Shown here: positions 8,234 through 17,674 of the stretch, piece by piece | Layout: each line of letters opens with the position of its first letter | How positions within the stretch are numbered: position 1 is the first letter of the stretch | Assembly: GCA_025924755.1 (NCBI GenBank) | Contig: JAICHT010000002.1 | Coordinates: 1 to 35,608 of the forward strand | Length of the DNA stretch: 35,608 bases | Direction: 5' to 3' | DNA from: Chitinophagaceae bacterium | Lineage (GTDB): Bacteria; Bacteroidota; Bacteroidia; Chitinophagales; Chitinophagaceae | Made by a program: the position numbers and the translations under genes | The notes under the pieces: model-generated | Told to the model about the DNA's origin: nothing | The model's database searches: none | The model's input: the letters and a program-made list of their open reading frames with translations, nothing else

Positions 8234-9703
8234 TTATAAAGTAAGCAGACTCATATCTTTCGCCTCCAATAGGGATTGTCCCATCAAATATTCATCTACT
8301 TTACGAGCACATTCCCTTCCTTCGCTTATAGCCCAAACTACTAATGATTGCCCGCGACGCATATCACCCGCAGAAAAAATTTTAGCAATATTGGTTTGAA
8401 AGGCCCTTTCACTGGCTTTTACATTTCCTCTTTCATCTAATTCTACTCCTAATTCATTTAGTAACCCTTGGCGTTGGGGATGTACAAATCCCATAGCTAA
8501 AAGTGCCAGTCTGCAAGGCATTTCTCTTTCAGAACCGGCAACCTCTACAAAATGAGCTGGTCTGCCTTCTTCAGTGATCTTCCATTCCAGATCTACTACT
8601 TTTAATGCACGCAGGTTGCCGTTTTTATCTCCTAAAAATTCTTTGGTAACTACTGCCCAATGCCTATGAGCGCCTTCCTCATGCGAGGAGGTAACCTTTA
8701 AAACCATTGGATAGGTAGGCCAAGGCATCAAATGAGTCCGGTCTTCCGGCGGCTTAGGTAGCAATTCGAACTGAGTAACTGATGCAGCTTTTTGACGGTT
8801 GGACGTGCCGACACAATCGCTTCCGGTATCGCCTCCGCCAATTACCACCACATCTTTATCGGTCGCAAAAATATCTTCGCCACCCACTTCTAGCTTGCTT
8901 ACACGTTTATTTTGCTGCTTTAAAAAGTCCATAGCAAAATGAACGCCTTTTAAATTTCTCCCCGGTATATCCAGGTTCCTGGGAATGGTAGAGCCACCGG
9001 CTAAAACAATCGTATTGTATTCCCGGAGCAAATCATTGATGCTTATAGTAACACCCACATTGGCATTGCATTTAAATTGTACCCCTTCTTCTTCCATTAT
9101 CGCTATCCGGCGATCTATTACCCATTTTTCTAATTTAAAATCGGGTATGCCATATCGAAGTAATCCCCCCGGCGCATCATCCCTTTCAAAAACCGTTACT
9201 AAATGTCCTGCATAATTTAATTGTGCTGCAGCAGCTAAACCTGCGGGGCCAGAACCCACAATAGCTATTTTTTTACCAGTACGCATATTAGGCTTGCGTG
9301 CCTTTACAAATCCTTTGTCGAATGCTATTTCAATAATATGCTTTTCTATTTCCTCAATAGTAATAGGAGGTTGGTTAATGCCCAATACGCAAGCGCTTTC
9401 GCAAGGTGCCGGACATATACGGCCTGTAAATTCCGGAAAGTTGTTAGTTGACATTAAAATCTGGTAAGCTTCCAGCCAGTCTTTGCGGTAAACCGCGTCG
9501 TTGAACTCCGGAATGATATTACCTAACGGGCAACCACTATGGCAAAAAGGCACACCACAATCCATACACCGCGCAGCCTGGTGATTTAATTTTTCTTCCG
9601 GAAACCGCTCTACAAATTCATTATAGTCGTGCAAGCGCTCCTGTACGGGACGTTTGGCTGGTAACTCCCTGGCAAATTCTAAAAAACCTGTTGGTTTACC
9701 CAT
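8234..9703 (-). CDS. gltD: Glutamate synthase (NADPH), small (beta) subunit
   Basis: GltD passes electrons from NADPH through FAD and iron-sulfur clusters to GltB, which makes glutamate from glutamine and 2-oxoglutarate. The N-terminal adrenodoxin-like cluster domain has cysteines 46, 49, 54 and 58 and a second group at 97, 101 and 105. The FAD-binding GxGxxG is VGSGPAGLA (149-157), and the second dinucleotide fold is VVVIGGGDTGSDCVG (285-299). At 489 residues it has the usual length (about 470-490). It follows gltB by 102 nt and is the last gene before the strong terminator. Its placement after the ilv genes fits with glutamate being the amino donor for branched-chain transamination. Confidence 0.96.
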   Translation of the reverse strand: MGKPTGFLEFARELPAKRPVQERLHDYNEFVERFPEEKLNHQAARCMDCGVPFCHSGCPLGNIIPEFNDAVYRKDWLEAYQILMSTNNFPEFTGRICPAPCESACVLGINQPPITIEEIEKHIIEIAFDKGFVKARKPNMRTGKKIAIVGSGPAGLAAAAQLNYAGHLVTVFERDDAPGGLLRYGIPDFKLEKWVIDRRIAIMEEEGVQFKCNANVGVTISINDLLREYNTIVLAGGSTIPRNLDIPGRNLKGVHFAMDFLKQQNKRVSKLEVGGEDIFATDKDVVVIGGGDTGSDCVGTSNRQKAASVTQFELLPKPPEDRTHLMPWPTYPMVLKVTSSHEEGAHRHWAVVTKEFLGDKNGNLRALKVVDLEWKITEEGRPAHFVEVAGSEREMPCRLALLAMGFVHPQRQGLLNELGVELDERGNVKASERAFQTNIAKIFSAGDMRRGQSLVVWAISEGRECARKVDEYLMGQSLLEAKDMSLLTL

Positions 9704-9805
9704 ATTATTTAATTAAATAAAATTTTTATAAAGTCTGAAATACAATATTCAGCAGGTAAATGAAAGTGGCTTATGGCCGGTAGTTCCATTTACATATTGA
9801 TATAC

Positions 9806-12800
9806 TTAATGGTTCATATTCAGAGATACGTGTTCTGCTTTTGCTTGTAATACTTTTTTATAATCTCTTGGAAATACTTTTATAAAGCTTTTTAATTGAT
9901 TCTCAAAATCGTCCAGCACAAACCTGGCAACGGTACTTCCGGTATAATTAAAATGATTTTCAATCATTTCTTTTAATTCAGCAGCATCATTAGTAGTAAC
10001 CGGGTCAAGGTCCACCATTTCTTTATTACAAAGCGTATCAAAGTTTCCTTTCACATCATAGACGTAAGCGATTCCGCCGCTCATTCCTGCTGCAAAATTT
10101 CTACCGGTATCACCTAATATTACTACCCGTCCACCAGTCATATATTCGCAGCCATGATCGCCCACGCCCTCTACTACGGCTTTTACACCGGAGTTGCGTA
10201 CAGCAAAGCGCTCACCAGCCTTACCCCTGATATAGGAAATGCCCGAAGTGGCGCCGTAAAAGGCTACATTGCCCACTATGATATTTTCTTCAGGTACAAA
10301 TGAAGCATCCGGAGATGGATAAATAACAAGCTTCGCACCGGATAATCCTTTACCAAAATAATCATTTGCATCGCCTTCCAACTCCAGCGTGATACCTCTT
10401 GTATTAAATGCACCGAAGCTTTGCCCGGCAGTTCCGGTAAATTTGAAATGAATGGTATCATCCGGCAAGCCTTCAGATTTATATTTTTTGGATATTTCAT
10501 TAGACAGTATTGTACCTACTGTTCTGTCTGTATTAATACAGTCCAGATCGGCATATACTTTTTGACCGCTTTCCAATGCCGGCTTCGCTACCTCTAATAA
10601 CTTCCAATCTATAACATTGTCTATTCCATGATCCTGCTCTTCCTGCTTGTATAAAGAAGTATAGAGTGCGGTCGGTTCTTTGTATAATACAGGTGATAGG
10701 TTTAGCTTGCTAAATTTCCAGTGTTTGATATCAGTTCTTGACTCCAGGCAATCTACCTGTCCTACCATTTCATTTATTGTTCTGAAACCTAATTCAGCCA
10801 TGATTTCCCGTAGCTCCAGCGTAATGAATTTAAAGAAGTTCACTACATGATCCGGATCGCCGGTAAAGCGTTTGCGCAATTCAGCATCTTGCGTAGCTAC
10901 CCCTACCGGGCAGGTATTGAGGTGGCATTTTCGCATCATAATACAACCTTCTACTATAAGGGCTGCAGTGGCAATGCCCCATTCTTCGGCACCCAATAAG
11001 GTAGCAATTACAATGTCTTTTCCGGTTCGTAACTGTCCGTCGGTTTGCACTACTACGCGGCTGCGCAATCCGTTTTTTACTAAAGTTTGATGAGTTTCTG
11101 CAAGGCCCAGTTCCCATGGCAAGCCAGCATGTTTGATAGAACTTAAAGGGGATGCTCCTGTACCGCCATCATGCCCGGCAATTAATACTACGTCTGCTTT
11201 TGCTTTGGTAACACCAGCGGCAATAGTACCAACTCCTGCTTTGGATACCAGCTTTACACTGATACGTGCTGCACGGTTTGCATTTTTTAAATCAAATATC
11301 AGCTGCGCCAGATCTTCAATAGAATAAATATCATGATGCGGTGGAGGCGATATTAACCCAACGCCCGGCGTGGCGTGCCGCACCTTCCCGATCCAGTCGT
11401 CCACTTTATGGCCGGGCAATTGACCACCCTCGCCAGGCTTTGCACCTTGTGCCATTTTTATCTGCAGTTCATCTGCCATGGTTAAATAATAACTGGTAAC
11501 ACCAAACCGGGCCGAGGCCACTTGTTTAATGGCAGAACGCATAGAATCACCATTGGGTAATGGCTCATAGCGCATTTCATCTTCACCGCCTTCTCCTGTA
11601 TTGCTTCTGCCACCTAAACGGTTCATGGCAATAGCCAGTGTAGCATGTGCTTCATGTGAGATAGAGCCAAAGCTCATAGCACCGGTGGCAAAGCGCCGGT
11701 AAATATTTTCTGCAGGTTCTACTTCGTCAATAGATATGGATGGCCTATTTCGTTTAAATTGAAATAAGCTACGAAGTGTACAGGCTTTTTCGCTCTGATC
11801 ATTAATATATTTCGAATATTTTTTAAAAGTGTTATAATCATTTGTTTTGGTGGCATATTGTAGCAAATGGATGGACGTTGGATTGAATAAATGAAACTCA
11901 CCTTTACGTTTCCACTGGTAAATGCCACCTACCGGCAAGCGGTCTACTGGTATATCTTTTTTACTAAAAGCAAAATAGTGTTTTGCCAGTGCTTCTCTTG
12001 CAATTTCATCTAAGCCCATACCTTCAATACGGGAAGTAGCGCCCGTAAAGTACGTGTCCACTACCAATTTATTAAGACCAACAATTTCAAAGATTTGTGC
12101 TCCCTGATAGGATTGAAGGGTGGAGATGCCCATTTTAGAAAATACTTTCAGCAGGCCATCATTAACCGCTTTGATATAATTCTTTTTCAAACCTTCTGCA
12201 TCAATATCCGTCTGCATAGCCCCCGACAGCTTCATATCGCGTATAGTAGAAAGCGTCAGGTAGGGATTGATAGCCGTAGCACCGAAACCAATTAAACAGG
12301 CAAAATGGTGCACTTCCCACACATCGCCGGCTTCTACTACCAAACCTACCTGTCCCCTGTAGCCTTTGCGTATTAAATGGTGATGAACGGCCGCTATTGC
12401 TAAAAGTGATGGGATAGGAGCATGCTCTGAATCAATAGCCCGATCGGATAATATCACCACTTCGAAGCCATCTTCTACGGCATCTACTGCGTAGCGGCAA
12501 AGGCGGTCAAGTCCTTTTTTTAAAGAGCCGGGTTTCCCATCGGCTTTAAAATAACATTGCAAGGTTTTAGCCTGGAAAATGCCGGTATCAATACTTCTTA
12601 TTTTTTCCAGTTCATGGTTGGTTAGTACCGGCTGTTTCAATGCCACACTATGGCAGGCCAGCGGATCTTCTATTAATAAGTTGCCGTTGTTACCCACAAA
12701 GGTGGCTAGCGACATCACCATTCTTTCGCGAATGGGGTCAATAGGCGGATTGGTTACCTGTGCAAACAATTGTTTGAAATAGCTGCTCAGGTGTTGCGGC

Positions 12801-14329
12801 TGATCGCTCAATACAGCCAATGGCACATCATTACCCATAGAGCCAATAGGTTCTTTACCATCCACAGCCATAGGCGTAATAATAGTTTCCAAATCTTCTT
12901 TAGAATAGCCAAATGCTTTTTGATATTTAAATACCTGGTCGGATTCTAACTCTGTAAACATTACCCTTGGATCCGGTAATTCCTCCAAACTTATTTTATA
13001 TTTATTCAACCATTCGCCATAAGGTTTTTGTGAACAGATGGTTTGCTTTAATTCTTCATCACTAATAATACGGCCCTGCTCCAGATCCACCACAAACATT
13101 TTGCCCGGTTGCAAACGGCCTTTTTCCTTTACCAGTTTTGGATCAACAGGTAAAGCACCGGTTTCAGAAGCCATAATCACCCGGTCATCGGTAGTTACAC
13201 AATATCTTGAAGGGCGCAGGCCGTTTCTATCCAGTGTAGCGCCAATAATTTTACCATCGGTGAATGATATGGAAGCGGGTCCATCCCAGGGCTCCATAAA
13301 GGCCGCATGAAAATTGTAAAAAGCTTTTTTTGCCGGATCCATTTGTTCATTGCCATCCCAGGCTTCCGGTATCAGCATCATCATTACATGAGGCAGCGAA
13401 CGGCCGCATAAAGTAAGCAGTTCAATCATATTATCCAGACAAGCCGAATCGGACTGGCCACCGGTGATAATAGGTAGCAGCATATCCATTTCTTCTTTGG
13501 TAAAATACGGAGATGTAAAGCTGCGTTCACTGGTTTTTAACCAATTTAAATTGCCCTGAAGTGTATTGATTTCTCCATTATGTGCAATATAGCGGAACGG
13601 TTGCGCCAGCCGCCAGGAAGGAAACGTATTGGTAGCAAAACGGGAGTGTACCAAACCAAATGCCGATACTACCCGTTTGTTATTTAAATCAGGAAAATAA
13701 CTACGTACCTGCAAACTGGTTAGCTGACCTTTATATACAATTGTTTTGTAGGAAAGAGAAGCAATATAAAAACCGATAACGTCTTTCTTTATCGTGTTTT
13801 CGATAGTATGGGCTGCATAATTTCGAAGTAAAAATAGCTTGCGCTCAAAGTCTTCCGGATTAGTAATATGGTCGGGGCAGGCAATAAAAACCTGTTCCAT
13901 TTCTGGTTCTACAGATAACGCTGTAGCGCCGATACCATCAGGGTTTACCGGCACTTTCCGGTAGGCCAATATTTCCAGCCCCAACTTTTCCGCCGCACGG
14001 TTAAACACATCTCGACACTCTTCTTTGGTGCGAATGTCTTTTGGAAAAAATAATACACCGACCCCATATTTGCTAAACGGCGGAAGGTGAACACCCAGTT
14101 TTACACATTCATCAAAGAAGAATTCATGTGGGGTTTGTATCATAATACCTGCACCGTCACCCGTATTGTTTTCGCACCCGCAAGCGCCTCTGTGCTCCAT
14201 ATTCTCCAGTATGGTTAACGCATCAGAAACATTCTGGTGTGATTTGTGGCTTTTGATATTTGCTACGAATCCGATACCGCAGGAGTCGTGCTCAAAAGCA
14301 GGAGAATATAAACCTTGTTCAATAGCCAT
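9806..14329 (-). CDS. gltB: Glutamate synthase, large (alpha) subunit
   Basis: GltB hydrolyses glutamine at its N-terminal amidotransferase domain, channels ammonia inward, and reductively aminates 2-oxoglutarate at an FMN site. The nucleophile is Cys17 in HDSCGIGF, so a 16-residue propeptide must be removed. Other landmarks are GDGAGIM, HNGEINTLQGN and RNGLRPSRY in the amidase domain, and GGRSNTGEGGED in the synthase domain. The 3Fe-4S cysteines are 1129, 1135 and 1140 (CIMMRKCHLNTC). The C-terminal GxGxG beta-helix contains GTAGQSFGAF. The length of 1507 aa is normal. It lies 199 nt downstream of ilvA with no clear terminator between them, so it may be read from the ilv operon or from its own promoter. 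That gap contains no other gene I can support. Confidence 0.97.
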   Translation of the reverse strand: MAIEQGLYSPAFEHDSCGIGFVANIKSHKSHQNVSDALTILENMEHRGACGCENNTGDGAGIMIQTPHEFFFDECVKLGVHLPPFSKYGVGVLFFPKDIRTKEECRDVFNRAAEKLGLEILAYRKVPVNPDGIGATALSVEPEMEQVFIACPDHITNPEDFERKLFLLRNYAAHTIENTIKKDVIGFYIASLSYKTIVYKGQLTSLQVRSYFPDLNNKRVVSAFGLVHSRFATNTFPSWRLAQPFRYIAHNGEINTLQGNLNWLKTSERSFTSPYFTKEEMDMLLPIITGGQSDSACLDNMIELLTLCGRSLPHVMMMLIPEAWDGNEQMDPAKKAFYNFHAAFMEPWDGPASISFTDGKIIGATLDRNGLRPSRYCVTTDDRVIMASETGALPVDPKLVKEKGRLQPGKMFVVDLEQGRIISDEELKQTICSQKPYGEWLNKYKISLEELPDPRVMFTELESDQVFKYQKAFGYSKEDLETIITPMAVDGKEPIGSMGNDVPLAVLSDQPQHLSSYFKQLFAQVTNPPIDPIRERMVMSLATFVGNNGNLLIEDPLACHSVALKQPVLTNHELEKIRSIDTGIFQAKTLQCYFKADGKPGSLKKGLDRLCRYAVDAVEDGFEVVILSDRAIDSEHAPIPSLLAIAAVHHHLIRKGYRGQVGLVVEAGDVWEVHHFACLIGFGATAINPYLTLSTIRDMKLSGAMQTDIDAEGLKKNYIKAVNDGLLKVFSKMGISTLQSYQGAQIFEIVGLNKLVVDTYFTGATSRIEGMGLDEIAREALAKHYFAFSKKDIPVDRLPVGGIYQWKRKGEFHLFNPTSIHLLQYATKTNDYNTFKKYSKYINDQSEKACTLRSLFQFKRNRPSISIDEVEPAENIYRRFATGAMSFGSISHEAHATLAIAMNRLGGRSNTGEGGEDEMRYEPLPNGDSMRSAIKQVASARFGVTSYYLTMADELQIKMAQGAKPGEGGQLPGHKVDDWIGKVRHATPGVGLISPPPHHDIYSIEDLAQLIFDLKNANRAARISVKLVSKAGVGTIAAGVTKAKADVVLIAGHDGGTGASPLSSIKHAGLPWELGLAETHQTLVKNGLRSRVVVQTDGQLRTGKDIVIATLLGAEEWGIATAALIVEGCIMMRKCHLNTCPVGVATQDAELRKRFTGDPDHVVNFFKFITLELREIMAELGFRTINEMVGQVDCLESRTDIKHWKFSKLNLSPVLYKEPTALYTSLYKQEEQDHGIDNVIDWKLLEVAKPALESGQKVYADLDCINTDRTVGTILSNEISKKYKSEGLPDDTIHFKFTGTAGQSFGAFNTRGITLELEGDANDYFGKGLSGAKLVIYPSPDASFVPEENIIVGNVAFYGATSGISYIRGKAGERFAVRNSGVKAVVEGVGDHGCEYMTGGRVVILGDTGRNFAAGMSGGIAYVYDVKGNFDTLCNKEMVDLDPVTTNDAAELKEMIENHFNYTGSTVARFVLDDFENQLKSFIKVFPRDYKKVLQAKAEHVSLNMNH

Positions 14330-14528
14330 TTTAAGCGCCTTTTAAATGTGATCAATAAAAATTAATGTTCAATATGGGCAAACAATCGCAAGCTCGTAAA
14401 ATACCAAAAAAATGGCAGCTTTCCTGTAGGATTTGGATGTATGGATTGTTAAATTATTATTTGTGTAACCGGCTTCCGTATTAGTGTTCATCTTTCCTTG
14501 CGCCGCACACTGCATCTCCTGTTCGTTA

Positions 14529-15812
14529 CTAAACCAAATAATCAAAAAGATTATCATTCTTATTGAGCTCAGTGTACTGAATGGTATATTTATTCATATT
14601 TTTTAGCAACGCCTTATAATCTTCTTTCGATCTTAATTCAATACCTACCAATGCATGACCGGTTTCTTTATTGTGCTTTTGCATATATTCAAACCGGGTA
14701 ATATCATCATCCGGGCCCAATACCAGGTTTACAAACTCTTTTAATGCGCCGGGACGTTGGGCAAATTTTATAAGAAAATAATGCTTCAATCCTTCATATT
14801 GCAGCGACCGTTCTTTTATTTCCTGCATACGGTCAATATCGTTATTGCTGCCACTGACAATGCATACTACATTTTTTCCTCTTATTACATCCGCATAATC
14901 ATCCAGCGCCGCAATAGAAAGGGCGCCGGCCGGTTCTACCACCAACGCATCTTCATTGTATAATTTTAATATGGTAGAGCATACTTTTCCTTCCGGTACC
15001 AGGTGCATTTCATCCAGCACTTCTTTGCAGATGGAAAAGGTAAGATCGCCCACCCTTTTCACCGCAGCGCCATCTACAAAACGTTCAATATTATCAAGTA
15101 TAACCGGGTGGCCGGCTTCCAGCGCTGCCGTCATAGAAGGAGCACCTTCCGGCTCCAGCCCGATGATTTTTGTTTTGGGAGAAAAAGTTTTAAAATAAGA
15201 ACCTACACCGGCACTTAAGCCACCGCCGCCTACTGGTATAAATACATAATCAATATCCGTTTGATCTTCTAATATCTCCACTCCAACTGTAGCCTGACCT
15301 TCAATGATACGATAATCATCAAAAGGCGGAATAAAGGTCATGCTGTGTTCCTGTGCATATTGCTTTGCGGCCACGGCACAGTCATCAAACGTATCGCCAA
15401 TCAGTTTTACTTCTATAAAGTCCTCACCAAACATTTTGGTTTGATATACTTTTTGGCCGGGCGTAATGCTGGGCATGAATACGACACCATTTACACCCAG
15501 CTTTCGACAGGAGTAAGCAAACCCTTGTGCATGATTGCCGGCACTGGCACATACCACGCCATTCTGCAATTGTTCTTTTGGCAACGAGCTAAGCATATTG
15601 TAGGCTCCCCGCAATTTGTAGGAGCGAACAATCTGCAGATCTTCTCTTTTTAAAAAAACATTGCAGGCATACTTTTTAGAAAGATTATGACTATAAACCA
15701 GTGGTGTTCTGGTCACCACTGGTTTTAACCGTTCTACCGCTTTTTCAAAATTTAGTTTTGTATTCGAAAACATAAATTTTGAAGCCGTGTTATTGATAGT
15801 TGTTTCAGACAT
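14529..15812 (-). CDS. ilvA: Threonine dehydratase (threonine ammonia-lyase)
   Basis: The enzyme deaminates threonine to 2-oxobutanoate, the first committed step to isoleucine, using PLP. The PLP lysine is Lys66 in RSYKLRGAYNM; the tetraglycine phosphate loop VGGGGLSAG lies near residue 195. A single ACT-like C-terminal domain (about 340-420, from HYFLIKFAQRPGALKEF) should bind isoleucine or valine. At 427 aa it is the shorter biosynthetic type with one regulatory repeat, against 514 aa with two repeats in E. coli. It begins 7 nt after ilvC and is the last ilv gene. It draws on threonine produced by the aspartate pathway genes at both ends of the window. Confidence 0.94.
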   Translation of the reverse strand: MSETTINNTASKFMFSNTKLNFEKAVERLKPVVTRTPLVYSHNLSKKYACNVFLKREDLQIVRSYKLRGAYNMLSSLPKEQLQNGVVCASAGNHAQGFAYSCRKLGVNGVVFMPSITPGQKVYQTKMFGEDFIEVKLIGDTFDDCAVAAKQYAQEHSMTFIPPFDDYRIIEGQATVGVEILEDQTDIDYVFIPVGGGGLSAGVGSYFKTFSPKTKIIGLEPEGAPSMTAALEAGHPVILDNIERFVDGAAVKRVGDLTFSICKEVLDEMHLVPEGKVCSTILKLYNEDALVVEPAGALSIAALDDYADVIRGKNVVCIVSGSNNDIDRMQEIKERSLQYEGLKHYFLIKFAQRPGALKEFVNLVLGPDDDITRFEYMQKHNKETGHALVGIELRSKEDYKALLKNMNKYTIQYTELNKNDNLFDYLV

Positions 15813-15819
15813 CTTTTAT

Positions 15820-16923
15820 TTAAAAGTTTGCTGCTACCAGGTCGGGTTTGTTTTCTTCAAACTCGCCAGTAGCTGGTTCTTGATTTTCAGGACGAAGGCT
15901 TCTTACTGTTTTTCCGGCCTGCCACATCTCGCTTTCACGTAATTCCTTCAATTCTTCATTTAGCTTTTCACGATAATCTGCCTGGCTGTTGGAGTCAATA
16001 GAACGCTGAGATTCTTTACCGGCTGCGACGCTTTCGTACAGTTCGGTAAATACTGGTAACGTAGCATCGCGAAACTTTTTCCACCAGTCTAATGCACCGC
16101 GCTGTGCAGTAGTAGAGCAGTTGGCATACATCCAGTCCATACCATTTTCAGCCACTAATGGCATTAATGACTGTGTTAACTCTTCGACTGTTTCATTGAA
16201 GGCTTCAGAAGGAGAGTGGCCTTTATCCCGCAATACCTGGTATTGGGCGGCAAAAATTCCCTGGATAGCACCCATAAGTGTACCGCGTTCACCGGTCAAG
16301 TCAGAAAATACTTCTTTACGGAAATCGGTTTCAAATAAGTATCCGCTACCAACAGCAATACCTAGCGCAATCACCCGGTCTTTTGCTTTTCCGGTGGCAT
16401 CCTGGTAGATGGCATAGCTACTGTTTAAGCCACGGCCTTGTAAAAACATTCTACGTAAGGAAGTACCAGAACCTTTAGGCGCTACTAAAAATACATCTAC
16501 ATCCTTTGGAGGAAGAATGCCGGTTTGCTCACTGAACGTAATACCAAAGCCATGCGAAAAATATAAGGCTTTGCCCGGAGTTAAATTCTTTTTAACTGTA
16601 GGCCACAATTGAATCTGGGCGGCATCGCTCAGCAAATAACAAATGATGGTGCCCCGCTCCAGTGCTTCTTCAATTTCAAACAACGTTTTGCCGGGTACGA
16701 AGCCATCCGCTACTGCTTTATCCCACGATTTGGAATCTTTGCGCTGACCGACAATTACATTAATACCATTGTCTCTTTGGTTTAATGCCTGTCCAGGACC
16801 TTGCACGCCGTAGCCTATAACCGCTACCACTTCATTCTTTAACACTTCCTGAGCTTTGGAAAGAGGAAACTCCTCGCGGGTTACTACATTTTCTTCTACG
16901 CCGCCGAAATTCAATTTTGCCAT
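15820..16923 (-). CDS. ilvC: Ketol-acid reductoisomerase
   Basis: IlvC isomerises and reduces acetolactate and acetohydroxybutyrate with NADPH and Mg2+. The Rossmann loop is GYGVQGPGQA (37-46), followed by NQRDNGINVIVGQRKDS. The pattern SHGFGITF, LVAPKGSGTSLRR and DLTGERGTLMGAIQG is typical of the Bacteroidetes form, which is closer to fungal enzymes than to the short class I or the E. coli class II enzyme. At 367 aa it is about 20 residues longer than the related Bacteroides form I recall; the extra residues are an acidic tail after LRPENQ (EPATGEFEENKPDLVAANF). It follows ilvN after a 116-nt gap, the widest between ilv genes, and precedes ilvA by 7 nt. Confidence 0.95.
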   Translation of the reverse strand: MAKLNFGGVEENVVTREEFPLSKAQEVLKNEVVAVIGYGVQGPGQALNQRDNGINVIVGQRKDSKSWDKAVADGFVPGKTLFEIEEALERGTIICYLLSDAAQIQLWPTVKKNLTPGKALYFSHGFGITFSEQTGILPPKDVDVFLVAPKGSGTSLRRMFLQGRGLNSSYAIYQDATGKAKDRVIALGIAVGSGYLFETDFRKEVFSDLTGERGTLMGAIQGIFAAQYQVLRDKGHSPSEAFNETVEELTQSLMPLVAENGMDWMYANCSTTAQRGALDWWKKFRDATLPVFTELYESVAAGKESQRSIDSNSQADYREKLNEELKELRESEMWQAGKTVRSLRPENQEPATGEFEENKPDLVAANF

Positions 16924-17039
16924 TTTTTACGTTTTAAGTTGTTTGTTATACGTTGTAAGTATTTATTCTGAACTGTATTTTTAGGATAAATGAGATTGAT
17001 GTGATACTATAATCATTCAACATTCATCATATATAATTC

Positions 17040-17636
17040 TTAATATCCTGTATCCGGAAATAGTTCTTCCTGCAAACTCAGGTATTCATTTTCCACTACT
17101 TCTTCGGCAGGTTCGGCCTGCTCAAATTCTTTTACTTTTTCATGGAAGCCTTTGCTTTCCTTTATGATTGCTACTCTTGCGCTGCGTACAAATTCTATCA
17201 GTTCATAAGGTGCTAATACTTCTACCAGTTTATCGGTTTCTTCACGGTGGCCGGTCGTTTCAAAAACCGTGTAATCTTTACGGATTACCACAGCCCTTGC
17301 TCCATATTGGCGTAATAACCGTTCTACCTTTACCTTTTCGGCAATTACTTCAGTAGGTACCTTATACAATGCCAGCTCCTGCCATACAATTTCATCAGCC
17401 GTATTAAAATAAGCCTTCAATACTTCCACCTGTTTCTCAATCTGGCGTATTAGTTTACGCACCACGTCTTCGGTTTCGTTGATAACAATAGTAAAACGGT
17501 GAATGCTTTCTACTTCGGAAGGTGAGGTATTGAGGCAGGCGATATTAATTTTTCTTCTGGAAAAAATAATAGCAATGCGGTTCAATAATCCAATATGGTT
17601 TTCAGTATAAACTGTGATGGTATATTCTTGTTTCAT
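17040..17636 (-). CDS. ilvN: Acetolactate synthase, small regulatory subunit
   Basis: This subunit activates IlvB and gives it valine feedback sensitivity. The N-terminal ACT domain (about 3-75) reads YTITVYTENHIGLLNRIAIIFSRRKINI, the standard IlvH/IlvN start, and a second domain follows (about 80-160). At 198 aa it is longer than the usual 160-170 because of a charged tail rich in Glu (EFEQAEPAEEVVENEY). It starts 38 nt after ilvB, matching a coupled pair. The symbol ilvN is used here for the small subunit; ilvH would be equally acceptable. Confidence 0.94.
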   Translation of the reverse strand: MKQEYTITVYTENHIGLLNRIAIIFSRRKINIACLNTSPSEVESIHRFTIVINETEDVVRKLIRQIEKQVEVLKAYFNTADEIVWQELALYKVPTEVIAEKVKVERLLRQYGARAVVIRKDYTVFETTGHREETDKLVEVLAPYELIEFVRSARVAIIKESKGFHEKVKEFEQAEPAEEVVENEYLSLQEELFPDTGY

Positions 17637-17674
17637 TGTTTTTGCTTTAAGCGTTTGGCAATTTGTCTTTTCTT

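Noticed and set aside
14369..14557. 62-codon ORF between ilvA and gltB (40 codons from an internal ATG)
   Set aside because: It overlaps the ilvA end, has no recognisable domain or amino-acid run relevant to gltB, and no terminator or alternative stems follow it.
16928..16960. Near-direct repeat TACGTTTTAAGT / TACGTTGTAAGT in the ilvN-ilvC gap
   Set aside because: Only two 12-nt copies, 21 nt apart, in an AT-rich spacer; not enough to claim a regulatory array.
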